Of a stretch of DNA of 64,000 bases, positions 33,478-44,856 are shown in pieces. This stretch comes from Perilla frutescens (taxonomy: Eukaryota > Streptophyta > Magnoliopsida > Lamiales > Lamiaceae), in assembly GCA_026008535.1 (NCBI GenBank), contig BRKX01000011.1:18050001-18114000 (forward strand), written 5' to 3'. The notes under the pieces are model-generated. The model did no database searches, had not been told where the DNA came from, and saw only the letters and a list, made by a program, of their open reading frames with translations. The translations under genes were made by a program, and so were the position numbers. Position 1 is the stretch's first letter. Each line of letters begins with the position of its first letter.

Positions 33478-36400
33478 TGTAACACCCCAGATTTTCAGAT
33501 AAAGATTAGAGGATTCTTAATAGTGATTAAATAGTTAAGAAATAAATTTAAATAAGGTTTAAGTGAAGTCAGTTGTCATTCACCACTTTAGGGGTCAGTT
33601 TTCGTAAAATCGTCTTTTTGAAAATTTTGATCTTAACTCTGTTCTGGCCGATTTTAGTCTTGTTAGAAAGCTTTTAACTCAAGGAGTGTGTCGATGTTCC
33701 CGCAATTTTATTTTGAAGTCATTTGAGTTCCCGGTGATGAAAAACGAATTTAAAGGATGAATGAATAGTAACTTTTGTGTACGTTCGTGATTTAGAAAAT
33801 TTACAAAGCCCTTCTCGTTGATCCAAGTCTTATTCTGTTAGGCCTCTCTTATGAGAAATGACTCAAGGAATCCGTTTGCATTCACAGATTTCCATTCTGA
33901 GGTTAATTGAACGCTCGGGAGCAAAATCTGTCAGTCTGAGTAAATATTAAAAAGTAATTCTGAAAAAAGAATCTTGGCTCATTTTTCTTTTGACGACCCC
34001 GTCTTCATCACAAGTTAGGTTGGTTCACTAGTATTCAAGCTAATGAGTCTCTCGGTATTTTTAAATTTTATGTCTGAGGTCATTTAGATCTCGACATCAA
34101 ATAAAGTAACTTTTAACCAAACTCGGGGTAACTTTGCAGTGTTCCTACACTTGAGTGGCTTCTCAAGGAAGCCAAGGTCCCATCTATAAATAGAAGGCCC
34201 TCCTTCACTCATTTTCATCCATTCACTTCATTTCTAAACTTTTGGAGAGTGGAGAGCTTGAGAGAAAGTCGAAGTTCTGTCGAAGTGAGGGACATTCTTC
34301 ATGAATGTTCCTCCGAGACGATGAGCAGAGTGGCATGGAAGGAATGTGGTGAGGAAATGTGCTAGGGGTGCCGTTGGGTCGTAGTAGGCGGCTCTGCCGC
34401 CGTTACGACTCAACGAGACGCAGAGCTAGCCACCTTCCTTCGACGCACCTAACTCCATCCATTCTTGTTCGTCGACCTCGAATCCATTTCCTTTCTCATT
34501 TTTCAATTTCCGCATTTTATTTCTGTTCTTTATGTTCTTCATGTTCTTCGTTATTATTCATTTATTTTTCGTCTAGAAATAATATTTCGATTCTTGTTAA
34601 AATCCAAGGTTAATAGCATTTCTGTTATTTTCCTCGTTGTTATTCTTGTTATTATGTTCCCATCATTATTTCTCGTAGTTAGTCTTATTTATTTCGTTGA
34701 AGTTCCGTTCAAGTTTATATTTAAGATTTCATTATTACTTCCAAGTGTTTAAGGAGGATTGTCGTGTTTTTCCGTTCCAATGTTAATTTCTTTTTAAAGT
34801 TTAAAGCATGTTCATTTCTATATTTTTTCAAATGTTAAGCTTTGTTTTTAAGTTTAAAACGTCGAGGAAAGGGAGAGGCAGCCGAGTAATGCCTCGACTA
34901 ACACTTCGATCGAAGGAATTTGAGGTCCGTAAGAGTGCACGGACCGTGCAAGTGTTGCACAGTCCGTGCCAAGCTGTGCAAAGTGCCCAGAAAGTCTCGG
35001 CACTAATGGCACGGATTGTGCCAGGGTGCGCACGTACCATGCCAGGACGCGCACGGACCGTGCCAAATGATCTGGGTGTGCTTTTCTCGCCTTGAGACCT
35101 AGCATGGCCCGTGCCAGGCTAGGACGGCCCGTGCCAGGCCACGTCCGGCATGTTTTGCTTCCAATTGTGTTTTAAACTCAAGTCTTTCAAACCCTCATAT
35201 TTTCTAAAGATTCTAAAGTCGTGTAAACTATGTTTAAGTCCTAGTTAAGGGTATATAAGTTAGATATTGTTTAATTTCTTGTTTAGTAGTTAGAAATCTT
35301 CGAAAGAGGCCTCTAAGTCGATGATTCGACTTTTGTAGGAGGAAGTGAGCCTCGTGGGAATTCGGAGAAGGATCATCAGCTCATTGCTTCATCTTCTGCT
35401 CAATGATCGAGGTGGGTAAATCTATACTCATCTAAAATTTTGAGCTAATAAGCTCTAGAAGAATGTTAGGGAAAATGAGATATCCAATAAATATTTTGAT
35501 CTGCCTGATTGATCTCTGTACAAGGAAAGAAGTAAATGAAGATATTATGTGTTGTTTGAGCTCTCGAGCATGCTTAGAAATCCTAAAATAAATATTGATT
35601 ATGCTTAGCATGAGATAATAGAATTGTCTTTAGTTGACATTCGTGTTATATACTCTCATTTCATCGTATTTGAATGTTGCTATTTTGCTAAGATTCGTAT
35701 AGTTAAAGACTGTTTTCTAGGGTTAGAGATAAATCCCTTATAGGTCGAGATCATGCTAAAGTAAATGATTCACCCCTAGACGTTGCTCTAGGCTTGGTTT
35801 TTCTAGCAAGGTTAAAAAAGGAAAGAACTTAGTATTTTTGTTTAAGCAGGAATTGAGCTCAGAGGACTTTGATCTTTGATCGTTAAGTGAGTCATTGCTA
35901 GGTTTATCCTTCGCAAACTCGTAAGGATATTTGAGATAACCCCTCTTGTATCCTAAGGCATGTCTAAGGGTGCAGTTGACATCAGGTTTGAGCCAGGATG
36001 GGCCCGAAAGAAAAGGAAAAAGTTTTACGGATATGCAGAGGGCTTTTGCGTTTTGCTCTCCATATACCGTCAATTGGTTATTGGATATCTTGAAGTTTAT
36101 TAAAGTCTTTTTATTAAAACCCACTGAGTACATTAGTGCTCACATTCCCTCTTTTTAAAATATTTTCAGGTTGAGATGTTGAAGATGTTGGTGGCTGTGG
36201 ATGTGGGTTGGCTGCCAAGATTATTTTGTTATAGTATAAGCTTCTTTTGAAATCTCACTATAATTATGCTACTTTGATACACTCTTTAATATTCCTAAGT
36301 TATATTATGTTTATCGACATTCTACGAATATTCCCCAGACATGATTATCTATATATATAAGTGATGCATATTCAGTTCTATTCATACTTCTCGAGTATAT

Positions 36401-36677
36401 TTTTCTTTTGCCTATGAAGAGGCTTGTTCACGTTGATATCTGTTATTTGCTTTGACCTGTGAATGGGTTTATGCTTGTTAGCATCTGATTAGTTATTCTT
36501 TTCATTCGCTAAGCATGTTTCCTTCTTAATCAAGTAAACCCGAGTATCATCGCATATCTTTTGAAAGTATGCCTTCATCCGTAAACCTTCTTTGTTAATC
36601 TTCCATTCTTGTATTAATCCCTTAATTAACACCCTGTTCGCATTCGTTAATTCCTCTCTCGGGACTGGGTTGTTACA
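33478..36677 (+). repeat. 3' LTR of the Tekay element
   Basis: 3200 bp. It aligns with 23287-26446 throughout, with a TATA box at 34185-34192 and an expanded palindrome array at 34937-35136. The small frames at 34359-34613, 34465-34752 and 34808-35105 are LTR shadows. Confidence 0.95.
34937..35136. repeat. Array of GC-rich palindromes in the Tekay 3' LTR
   Basis: Dyads close to GCACGGACCGTGC occur at 34937, 34957, 35009, 35030, 35051 and 35102, with a partial unit after that. The array has at least one more unit than the 5' LTR array, so unit number has changed since insertion. Confidence 0.85.
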
Positions 36678-37553
36678 TCTTTACTCCGAGAAAATTATCA
36701 TGGTTGTTGAGAGGCAGAGTTCGACGTTGTGGAGCGAGAATTAATCTAGAAGACATTTGAATATTACACGGGATCAGCAGTGTCATTTATTTTTATTCTA
36801 TGATGACTCAAACTCCGTTTTATTTTGTTTTCATAATGTCTAGCTAAATTATTCTAGGGTTTGCAAATACTATGGATTGAACGTTATGATTTATTGAATT
36901 ATCTTTTCCATTCATTATTGGGCATTTGATTACCTAGTTTGGATTTCTCATATGTGTATTGATGGCCACAACATGTGTATGCTAGCTAGTTAACTGGAAA
37001 ATTCTAATCGTGTGACTGGTTAATTAGTGGGATAAAATAGGTGAATCATTCTATGTGATGTTAGGAAGGACCGACCAAGTGAACTAGTATTGCATAGAGA
37101 TATAAGTCCAAGGAACGTGATCGTGAGTGATGATGTGTGCGAGAAACCGACCGCAGTGAAGTACATGCTTATTATTTCTATGTTATGACCTGTGTTCTAT
37201 GAGCAGTCTGATAACATATTAGTGATTTTCCACCTTTAATGAAGTAACGAAGGTTAAGTAAGCAATAATTCAATCTGATGTCTATAGTAGGTGCATGATC
37301 CCTAGAATCCCTGTTTCCATTATTTGATAAGTGTTTATTTATTTTGTCTTATTTTATATTTCTAGTTTAATTTATTTTTCATAGTTTCTACTCTCACTGA
37401 ATTCTTAGACTAGATATTGGTATTTACCTATGTTTTAGTCTGGTAATTTTCTCGAGCTTCAGTCCTTGTAGGATATGATACTCTTGCTCATCTAAGTATT
37501 ACGATAGCATCGTGCACTTGAGGTATAATTATTTGTTAATAAATAGCATGTCA
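36678..37553 (+). repeat. Athila/Tat-like solo LTR relic, piece 3 of 3
   Basis: This starts with the second copy of the TCTTT duplication and continues the LTR interrupted at 23286. The block GGACCGACCAAGTGAACTAG (37069-37088) matches 47885 onward in the second copy of the family. The shared ending AATAAATAGCATGTCA stops at 37553 here and at 48380 there, which gives the LTR 3' edge. Confidence 0.7.
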
Positions 37554-37870
37554 TGAGGCTAATTTTCAGTGTGGGTTTGAGGTAATCTAAAAAAAAATGA
37601 GGCTCTAATGCCACGTCAAAAATGGAGAAACATAAAAGTATGTGGAACACCATAAATTTTAGAATTGTATAATTACTTTGTACATCCAAATCAATATAGT
37701 TATTTGTTAATAAATAGCATGTCATGAGGCTAATTTTCAGTGTGGGTTTGAGGTAATCTAAAAAAAAAAATGAGGCTCTAATGCCGCGTCAAAAATGGAG
37801 AAACATAAAAGTATGTGGAACACCATAAATTTTAGAATTGTATAATTACTTTGTACATCCAAATCAATAT
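37530..37870. repeat. Two-copy tandem duplication, 171 bp unit
   Basis: 37530-37700 and 37701-37870 are nearly identical, with one A/G difference (CCACGTC versus CCGCGTC) and different A-run lengths. The unit starts inside the LTR end and runs into its flank, so it arose after the LTR insertion and is recent. Confidence 0.95.
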
Positions 37871-38937
37871 AAATGAAACCAAATTGTGTGAGCTCTTTTG
37901 ATGTCAATTTTTTCTTTTTTCTTTTTGAAAATTAGGAACGAATGTAATGTATTTATAATTGGATGTAGTATATTTGTAATTGAATGATCCATGATTTTAT
38001 TGTGTAATGTTTACTTGTGTTTAATCCGAGAATCCTATTAATTCATTATTCATGTTGTTATTTTTTTAGACATTTTTTTTGTTGGTGTAACACATTTTTT
38101 TTTCTTTTTGTCACTAATTAGTTCTTATTTTTTTAACTAATACGGTGACTTGGGGTACTGAATGATTGGTATTATGATTAGATTTGTGATAAATTTTAGT
38201 TGCCAAATAGAAAATTAATATTAATTCAATGGAAAAAGAATGATTAGTTTAATTTACTTTAATTTTTCCCTTTTGATATTTTTTCTTTCTATTTTTATAT
38301 TTGATGATATAACTAAATTATTTTTATTTTTAAGAGAATTAAATTATTTGTATTAAAATAATGTCTTGAATTTTATGTATTTCCAATAGCCTTTTCCAAT
38401 TCATCCCAAAATAATTAAATTGTCCTATTTATTTACCTTAAGAAAATAAAATAAGAAATATTTTTGGATACTATTTATATATAGGGTTAAGGTCCAATTT
38501 GGTCTGGCCTATTTCTTGGGAAGCATCATGATCCTTAAACTAAATTTAGTCTCGGTTAACCCTTTGAAATTTCAAACTCAACTCAATTAGCTCATTGAAC
38601 TTTTAAACTTAACCTAGTTACTCACTTGAAGGAAAAAATTAATTAAAAAATAAAAAAGGAAGAAATATATGTTCTTCTTCTCTGTCAACCTGTCGAGCCA
38701 TCCTTCTCCGGCGACCCACCGTCGACGAGAATTCAAGCACCTCTGTTCCTACTCCAACACCGTCTCCACCTCTGCCACAACTTCTCTCTTCTTTAATTCA
38801 ATTAAAGGGGTGGAAGAGTTTTCTTCTCTTTTCAATTCAACACTGCTTCTTCCACCTCCGCCGCCAAAACCTACAATAATTTTTTTAAATGTTCTAATCA
38901 CGTAGAGCGCCGAATCGGTCTATCAAAGAAAGAGATT
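37871..38937. other. AT-rich DNA with a possible gene-fragment island
   Basis: Mostly T-rich sequence with no supported gene. A 237 bp open frame at 38669-38905 is richer in GC and Ser/Pro codons (SSHPSPATHRR, LLPPPPPKP). It could be a captured fragment of a host 5' coding region or chance. It lies just after a TTAAGGTCCAATTTGGTC block (38488-38505) of the kind found at ends of some plant DNA transposons. Confidence 0.35.
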
Positions 38938-39115
38938 TGTAACACCCCGAAAAAGATAATAATTAAATTTATTATATAGTAAGAAATTTCATGAAAGTAT
39001 AACCTAAATTAATTTGGGCTAGTTAATTATGGTCTTAGAGATTCTCTATAAGAACAAGTAAAGTCTCGACCTTAGTTGAATTCCAAATAAATACTCAATT
39101 AAAGCCTAATGGACT
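38938..39115 (+). repeat. Chromovirus-type LTR start fragment (tentative)
   Basis: TGTAACACCCCGAAAAAG at 38938 resembles the first bases of chromovirus LTRs such as the one at 33478. It differs after ten bases, so this would be another family. The fragment is cut by the reversed Sirevirus-type LTR that follows. Confidence 0.35.
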
Positions 39116-39576
39116 GTGAAATTGTACACCCGCATGAGAAGTATCTGCCTGCACAATGTTCACTAAAAAGTTGTTGAATGTTATGAATATGTTCACAATA
39201 AAGTTCAAGAACGTTATTGCAAACGTTTAAGACAATTGCAGAAAGTAAAGCACGCAAAGGTTTGGTAACCCTTTTTGATCAACCGATCTACGTCAGAGGG
39301 ACTTTCCAGGTCTGTGGAAAATAATTTCACTACTCCAGTGTTACGTTTACTAAGGATTTTACACGCAGTTGACCTCCCGTCACTCGCTACCCTTTCTATC
39401 CGTACACCCTCTTTTACTGAATTAAATTGTGAGATCTCTTCACAACCTAGATATCTAACCTATATAGTTCCCATAAGAAATCTCTCCTGAGACTCCTTCT
39501 GACTGTGTATGAACAAGTGTGTTTCAATATGCAATGACTACAACACTAATCTCTAGTCAATCACAACCGAAACTAT
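39116..39576 (-). repeat. Sirevirus-type LTR relic, reversed, piece 1 of 2
   Basis: On the minus strand this matches the Sirevirus LTR of elements 1 and 2. Shared blocks on the plus strand include TGATCAACCGATCTACGTCA, GACCTCCCGTCACT and TGAATTAAATTGTGAGATC. The similarity resumes at 44857 after the CACTA element. No coding region adjoins it. The left edge is approximate. Confidence 0.7.
39574..39576. repeat. Target-site duplication of the CACTA element (left)
   Basis: TAT here and at 44857-44859. A 3 bp duplication is the rule for CACTA elements. Confidence 0.75.
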
Positions 39577-39599
39577 AACTACAACAAAAGGGCATGAAG

Positions 39600-39840
39600 A
39601 CAACACTAGTTTCACAACGGTTTTATCTAAAAACCGTTGTTAAGTAAGAAATTACAACGGTTTTGTCTTAAACCGTTGACTATGTGCGTGTTTTTTTAAA
39701 AATTCACAACACTTTCAAAAATTACGTTGTCTGGTTAAAACCGTTGTGTCATGACAACGATTTCATAGAAAATGTTGTCTATGAGCGCATTTTCTAAACA
39801 ACGGTTGAAGTGTAACCGTTGTGACTGAACTGTTGTGAAA
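39600..39840. repeat. Left sub-terminal repeat array of the CACTA element
   Basis: At least six matches to ACAACGGTT or its complement AACCGTTGT, often paired as hairpins (for example 39616-39643). In the family these are transposase-binding sites. Confidence 0.85.
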
Positions 39841-41389
39841 TTAAAATTATTAAATATTAATAAAATAAAACCTAATTTCTCAATTTCTGAAATGACCGCC
39901 TTTTTCCCGCATCTTGAGCTCTCTCTCTGCATTTGGAATTCCTAATTCACAAAAGCAGCCAGTTTCTTCTTCTTCCCGCGTCTTTAAGCTCTCGCTCTCT
40001 GCATTTGGAAGTCCCAATTCATGAAAATAGTCATCTTCTTCTTCCCATTTTGTCTCCGAATTCTCTCTGTTGATTTGGAAGTAAGTTTCTTCTTATAAGC
40101 CGCCTTCTCTGAAATTTTTCTTGTTATTGTTCAAAAATTTATGTTATTGTTTCAATTTTTCTTGTTGGTGTCGAGTTAGAGATGGTTAAAACCCCTAATA
40201 GATTTACTTATCAAACTAGCTGAAGAATAGTAGTCACGGCTTCTTAGTTGGCGTCGAGTAAGTCACGGCTTCTCAATTTTTCTTGTTGGTGTTGAGTTAC
40301 AGATTGTTTCAATTTTTCTTGTTGGTGTCGAATAAGTCTCGGTAGGTGATTATTGTAATTGGGATGGTATTCAGTTTGAAGTTCTATCATTATTTTTATT
40401 TTCCCATAATTTCTTGGTTTGTTAGGAGTTTGATTCAGTGTCAGCATTCTGAAACAGAATGCCGCTCATTGTTAGCATTCATCAATTTTTTAAACTAGAA
40501 ATATTACAGATTAAGTAAGATTGTGTGGCAAAAATACCTGATAATGATGCCTAATGTTGCTCTGTAGTGCTGCAAAAATCCGAATCAATATGTACATCGG
40601 AACTAGTATACCACTAGCCTTGGCTATAAGTATCTGCAATGCATGTTGAAAATATTTAGGTTCAGTTTTTTTAAATTTAGTGCGGGGATTTCAAGTCCCA
40701 GAACTCCATTTAAGTGTTTTCAAATGGACAATAATTGAGTGGTAAGAAAAGGGTAAGCACCTGCTTCTCCAGTTACAATAGCAAATAAATGTCTCATTAG
40801 AAACATAGCAATTTTTTAGTAGATTGTAAGTCTCTAGAAAGTTCACACGATTCACACTATATGTACATGTTAATGTGTTTGTGTATATGCATGGGGGAGT
40901 AGAGAGAGAGAGAGAGATTTATGGGGGAGTTTGAATTCTGTTAGCTACAGATTGTCACAAGTTGAAGTTACTCTGAAACTATAATGTGAAACAAGAAAGT
41001 GATAATCACTCAGAATTTTCCCCATTTTCTATACATCTGATATCTGATAAATCTTGCGAGACCACACGTGTAAAATCTAAGCTGCAAATTTTTTCTATAG
41101 TGAATACCTTGATACTAAAAGAAAAGTCTGCAAATGTTTTCTTAAATGTTTTGCATAAGATTTTGCTGCTTAACATAAAATGACTGCAATAGGGAGTGAA
41201 AAAAGAATAGGCTATGATACTAAAAGAAAAGTCTGCAAATGTTTTTTTAAACTGAATTGCAGTCTCTTTTGAGGCTCTGTTTTTATGAACTTTGAGTTAA
41301 TTGAAACTAGCCACTACATTTACTACACAATTCTACTCCAGTTTAATATATATAAATATATTTTAATCCACACTTCCATTTCCACATAC

Positions 41390-41420
<31 letters not shown>

Positions 41421-43649
41421 AAATATGTTTCCATATAATATGTAATGGTTGACAAAGTCCTTTCTTTTCAAAGAGTAATCATGTTTATGTGGATGGACAT
41501 GGCATATTGATTTGATGTCTTTCTTTGTTATTAAATAAACTAGAAGCAGATAAGAGAGAGAAGCAACACCAGATATTACACACACTTGAGAATTGAAGAT
41601 CAATGGGAAAACTAATTATTCACTGCTTCACATTCATTCACATGAGTGCTCTTTTTCTCTCTTCAGGTGCATGTTCAACTCTTTCTAATTCTTTTCAGCA
41701 TGTTTTCTCATAAAATGATTCCCTTCTCTGACATCAACACTTCTCTTAGATAAATTAATTTTAGGACCCTTTTTATTGGCTTTTTTTTATGTATCCCTAT
41801 TTGTTTGCTTCTTGTTCTCATGAAATTATGCATGTAATTTTTTTGTCAAACTAACAAGAGTTTACATGATTGAACACAGCAACTCTCTGGCAGAAACTCA
41901 GTTCACTTCAAAACTCTTTAGATTTGGATGTTGATTGAATTATGGGTTCTTTTTATTATATATAATCCCATCCTTTCCTCATTTCATGATTAATGGTATA
42001 GTCTTCTAATTATCATGTTTTGTTGTTGTTGTTGTTCATCATCACATCTTAGTCCTTTAAAGTTTTGAATTGATGACTAGTTGTCGTGTATTTCTTTTTT
42101 GTTGGAATGTCATCATTTCAATAGGAGATTCTTGTTCCTAAAGTTTGATACATATTACACTATGTCATGTATTTCTTTTTTGTTGGGTTTAGTATCATGC
42201 TTTGCCAATCTTATAATTCAACTGATTAGTGTCTCTACTTTTCAGAATTGTTGGTTGGGAGATCAAATTCTTAAAAATCAACCAATCAAAACTCGAATTC
42301 AAAATTACCAACTTATATCTCTTGAAAGAAAAAAAATAACAACTAGTTGCGGTGTTCGTATTTTGAAACAAATAAAAATTTTGTTCCACATCAATAAAGG
42401 CAATAAAATGTGAGCAAAGCCTGGAGAATCTGACATGAGCCCCCTGAATTCACCCACAGGAATGTTGATGTATCAGTCAATTGGATTAACTTATAATACT
42501 CCTACAGCTATTCCAACTACCTTTAATGTCTCTCTAAGAGTAGGAATACGAGGAAAAAAAACAGAAAATGGAATAAATTTATCAAATTTCCAACATGCAC
42601 TAATACACTTGAGCAAGACATTTGTTGTTTATTCTCTGTGACATAGATCGAAACATAAGTTATATATATATGTTTCACAATCAGATGCTTTTATCTCAAA
42701 TTCCCGATAGAAAGTAAATTAGCTAGAGAGTCAATCACATATATATATATATATAGTCTTGTATGTAAGTAGACAGGGGGATCACATTAGTCTATTTACT
42801 TTATGATAAAGATCGATCTAGATTCAAGATATAAATGTGTCTATGTTACTATTGAGAGAGAGAAAACAACAAGCAATGTACAATGGATAGATACAGAGAG
42901 AAATATTCATATGCTTTCATTTCTTTTTTCCATCCATTTTCAAAAGGCTTATTATTAATCTAAAAAATATCAACATATATATTACTCTCAAATATAGTAT
43001 CTTGTGAGACAATTTCCAATACTATAATATAGTAATACCTTTTGAAGTTTGAGTGTATTACTTTTTTAGAAATATAAAGTAATATTATATGTAAACTGTT
43101 ATTTTTTTCAAGAATATTATTTGAATATTTCTCTTTATGGATTTCATTCATTACATGAAGATCTGATTGATGGACATGCAATCACAATTTCTTATTGTTT
43201 ATTTGGTTTTAAGGGTAACTATGATCCTTTTTATATTTAAGGTTGCTCCGTAATTTAGGATATGTAGTCTCCTAGTTTATTGCATGCTACTTGCATGAGT
43301 GATGTTGTTCTGCTACACCTTTGTTATGTACACAATTACTTTCTAACGTGAGTAAATGGCATTTGAAAAGGTTAATGCAAGAGATAGTGTTGCAACTACA
43401 ACTAGTTCATCAATCAAAGGAAGAGCAACTCTGAGTATTTTCTCTTATACTCTTATTCTTTTTTACTCTTATGCTTAGAAATATGTAGTGCTATTTTGAG
43501 AATCGATTGTGATGGAATTTTTTTATTTTTATGGTTATCTGTTATGTCTATAAATTTGATTAGTTATCATATTCTTGTGATTATTTGTTATACCTAAAAA
43601 TAATCCCGAATAAAAAGTAAAAAAATTGGTTGTTCTGATATGTTATTAA
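39841..43649. other. CACTA interior without a recognisable gene
   Basis: AT-rich sequence with local duplications: the CTCTCTGCATTTGGAA block at 39924 and 39994, and CAATTTTTCTTGTTGGTGT near 40154, 40274 and 40311. A CT microsatellite lies at 41394-41420. Small open frames (such as 42081-42413) show no domain. Confidence 0.5.
41394..41420. repeat. (CT)n microsatellite
   Basis: A pure CT tract of about 13 units. Confidence 0.95.
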
Positions 43650-43920
43650 GATAATTCATGGATACCCAAACAATGTGGGTTTTATGTGATGCGCTATATG
43701 AAAGAAATAATTGAAAGTGGTTCAATTTCAAAACAGGTAATAAATTTTACTCATTACTTATGATAATTCATATCTAAACCCCATGAAATGATGGTTTTCT
43801 TGAGTTTTACAAATATGTTCTATTTTATATTGTTAACAGTTTAACAAAGAATCATATTCTATGAAGGAGATTGATGAAGTTCGTGTTGAAAGGGCAAATT
43901 GTGTACTTGATTATGTATGA
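43650..43920 (+). pseudogene. Last two exons of a Ulp1-like (C48) protease in the CACTA element
   Basis: Exon 1 ends ...DNSWIPKQCGFYVMRYMKEI (frame from 43650), through IESGSISKQ at 43736. The Cys-Gly-Phe-Tyr-Val-Met-Arg context is the catalytic cysteine motif of plant transposon Ulp1 peptidases. A GT-AG intron (43737-43839, starting GTAATA and ending TTAACAG) follows. Exon 2 is FNKESYSMKEIDEVRVERAN to the TGA 43918-43920, which is the family's usual C-terminal end. The catalytic His and Asp would lie in upstream exons, which I cannot find. Ulp1-type enzymes cleave SUMO in the host. Their role in transposons is not established. The joined frame across the intron supports the splice prediction. 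Confidence 0.75.
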
Positions 43921-44329
43921 AAGATCATTTTACAAGGTATTTTTGATTTAGACCAGTGATTGTTGATTTTTTTTAAAAAAATTGATGTTTAAATATTTAT
44001 GATGGGATCTTTATTGATTTAGGACATGGTGGTGTTTGAGCTTGGGTGATGATTACAAGATCGAGAAGCATACATGCTTTTTATAATTGAACATTAGATC
44101 TGTCATATTGGATCAAAGTACGAGATATTTTTAGATAAATTATGTCTTTAGATATTATTGTATTTTGGATGACTTTGTATCGAATTTTTTTGTATTTTCG
44201 TTGCTTTGGTATTGAAATATATATATTATTTTTGGATGATTAATTAATTTTTGCATTATTCTTGGTTTAATGTAATTATTTTAATAGTTATTGATTTTAC
44301 AGATTTTATATTTAAAAACTAAAAATTTG

Positions 44330-44830
44330 ATATACAACGACAACGTATATTCTAAAAACCGTTGTAAAATTACATCAGAAAGAAATAATACCGTTGTTAT
44401 TTTTTTTCAAAAACAAATATTTACAACGGCTTTACATAAAACCATTGTGAATTTACAACGGTTTTGACAAAAATGTTGTTACTTCACAACAGTTTAGGTA
44501 GAACCGTTGTAAAATTACAACGGTTTTAAAAGAACCGTTGTCCAACTACAACGGTTTAGACCAAAACCGTTGTAAAATAACAATGGTTATTTTCATACTG
44601 TTGTCAATTTACAACGGTTTTTAAGTAACCGTTGTTATTTTACAATGGTTATTTTTATAAACCGTTGTCTTTTACTTCATCAAACAACATAAAGTGAACA
44701 AATTTACAACGGTTCTGATTACCGTTGTAAATTTACAACGGTTTGAAACCGTTGTCTATGTGCGTGTAAAATTTACAACAGTGACTAAGACAACGGTTCA
44801 TTTTCTGGCTAGACAACGGTTAAAAACCGT
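44330..44830. repeat. Right sub-terminal repeat array of the CACTA element
   Basis: About twenty matches to ACAACGG or CCGTTGT in alternating orientation, spaced roughly 15-40 bases apart. The array is denser than the left one and forms many potential hairpins. Confidence 0.9.
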
Positions 44831-44856
44831 TTTCTTAATGGTTTTTTGTAGTAGTG

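Larger units (their letters stand above)
23287..36677 (+). mobile_element. Ty3/gypsy chromovirus, Tekay/Del type, 13.4 kb, decayed
   Basis: Very long LTRs (3160 and 3200 bp) start TGTAACACCC and end GTTACA. A Met primer-binding site, gag, protease, RNase H, integrase and a C-terminal chromodomain follow in gypsy order. A perfect 5 bp target-site duplication flanks the whole. The AAGGGGGTAGGATGTAACACC junction at the 3' LTR is the signature of Del/Tekay chromoviruses. The LTRs differ by roughly 7 per cent over their first 235 bases by eye. The RT core is deleted, and a solo-LTR-like insert splits the integrase. Confidence 0.95.
39577..44856. mobile_element. CACTA (En/Spm-type) DNA transposon, 5.28 kb, degenerate
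   Basis: The right end reads ...TTTTTTGTAGTAGTG, so its inward complement starts CACTACTACAAAAAACC. The left end starts AACTACAACAAAAGGG, a CACTACAACAAAA-type end with its first base changed. Both ends carry dense sub-terminal ACAACGG / CCGTTGT repeats in both orientations, as in plant CACTA elements. A 3 bp TAT duplication flanks it. It splits a reversed Sirevirus-type LTR. The only coding relic I can support is the end of a Ulp1-like protease (43650-43920). No transposase is recognisable, so it depends on other elements or is dead. Confidence 0.88.

Noticed and set aside
34359..35105. Open frames 34359-34613, 34465-34752, 34808-35095 and their antisense shadows
   Set aside because: 3' LTR sequence. 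They overlap one another on both strands and the palindrome array.
41343..41603. 86-codon minus-strand frame
   Set aside because: Part of it is the translated CT/GA microsatellite. No domain is visible.
44330..44830. CRISPR-like array
   Set aside because: The repeats alternate in orientation with irregular spacing and lie at a CACTA end. They are sub-terminal repeats of a plant transposon.
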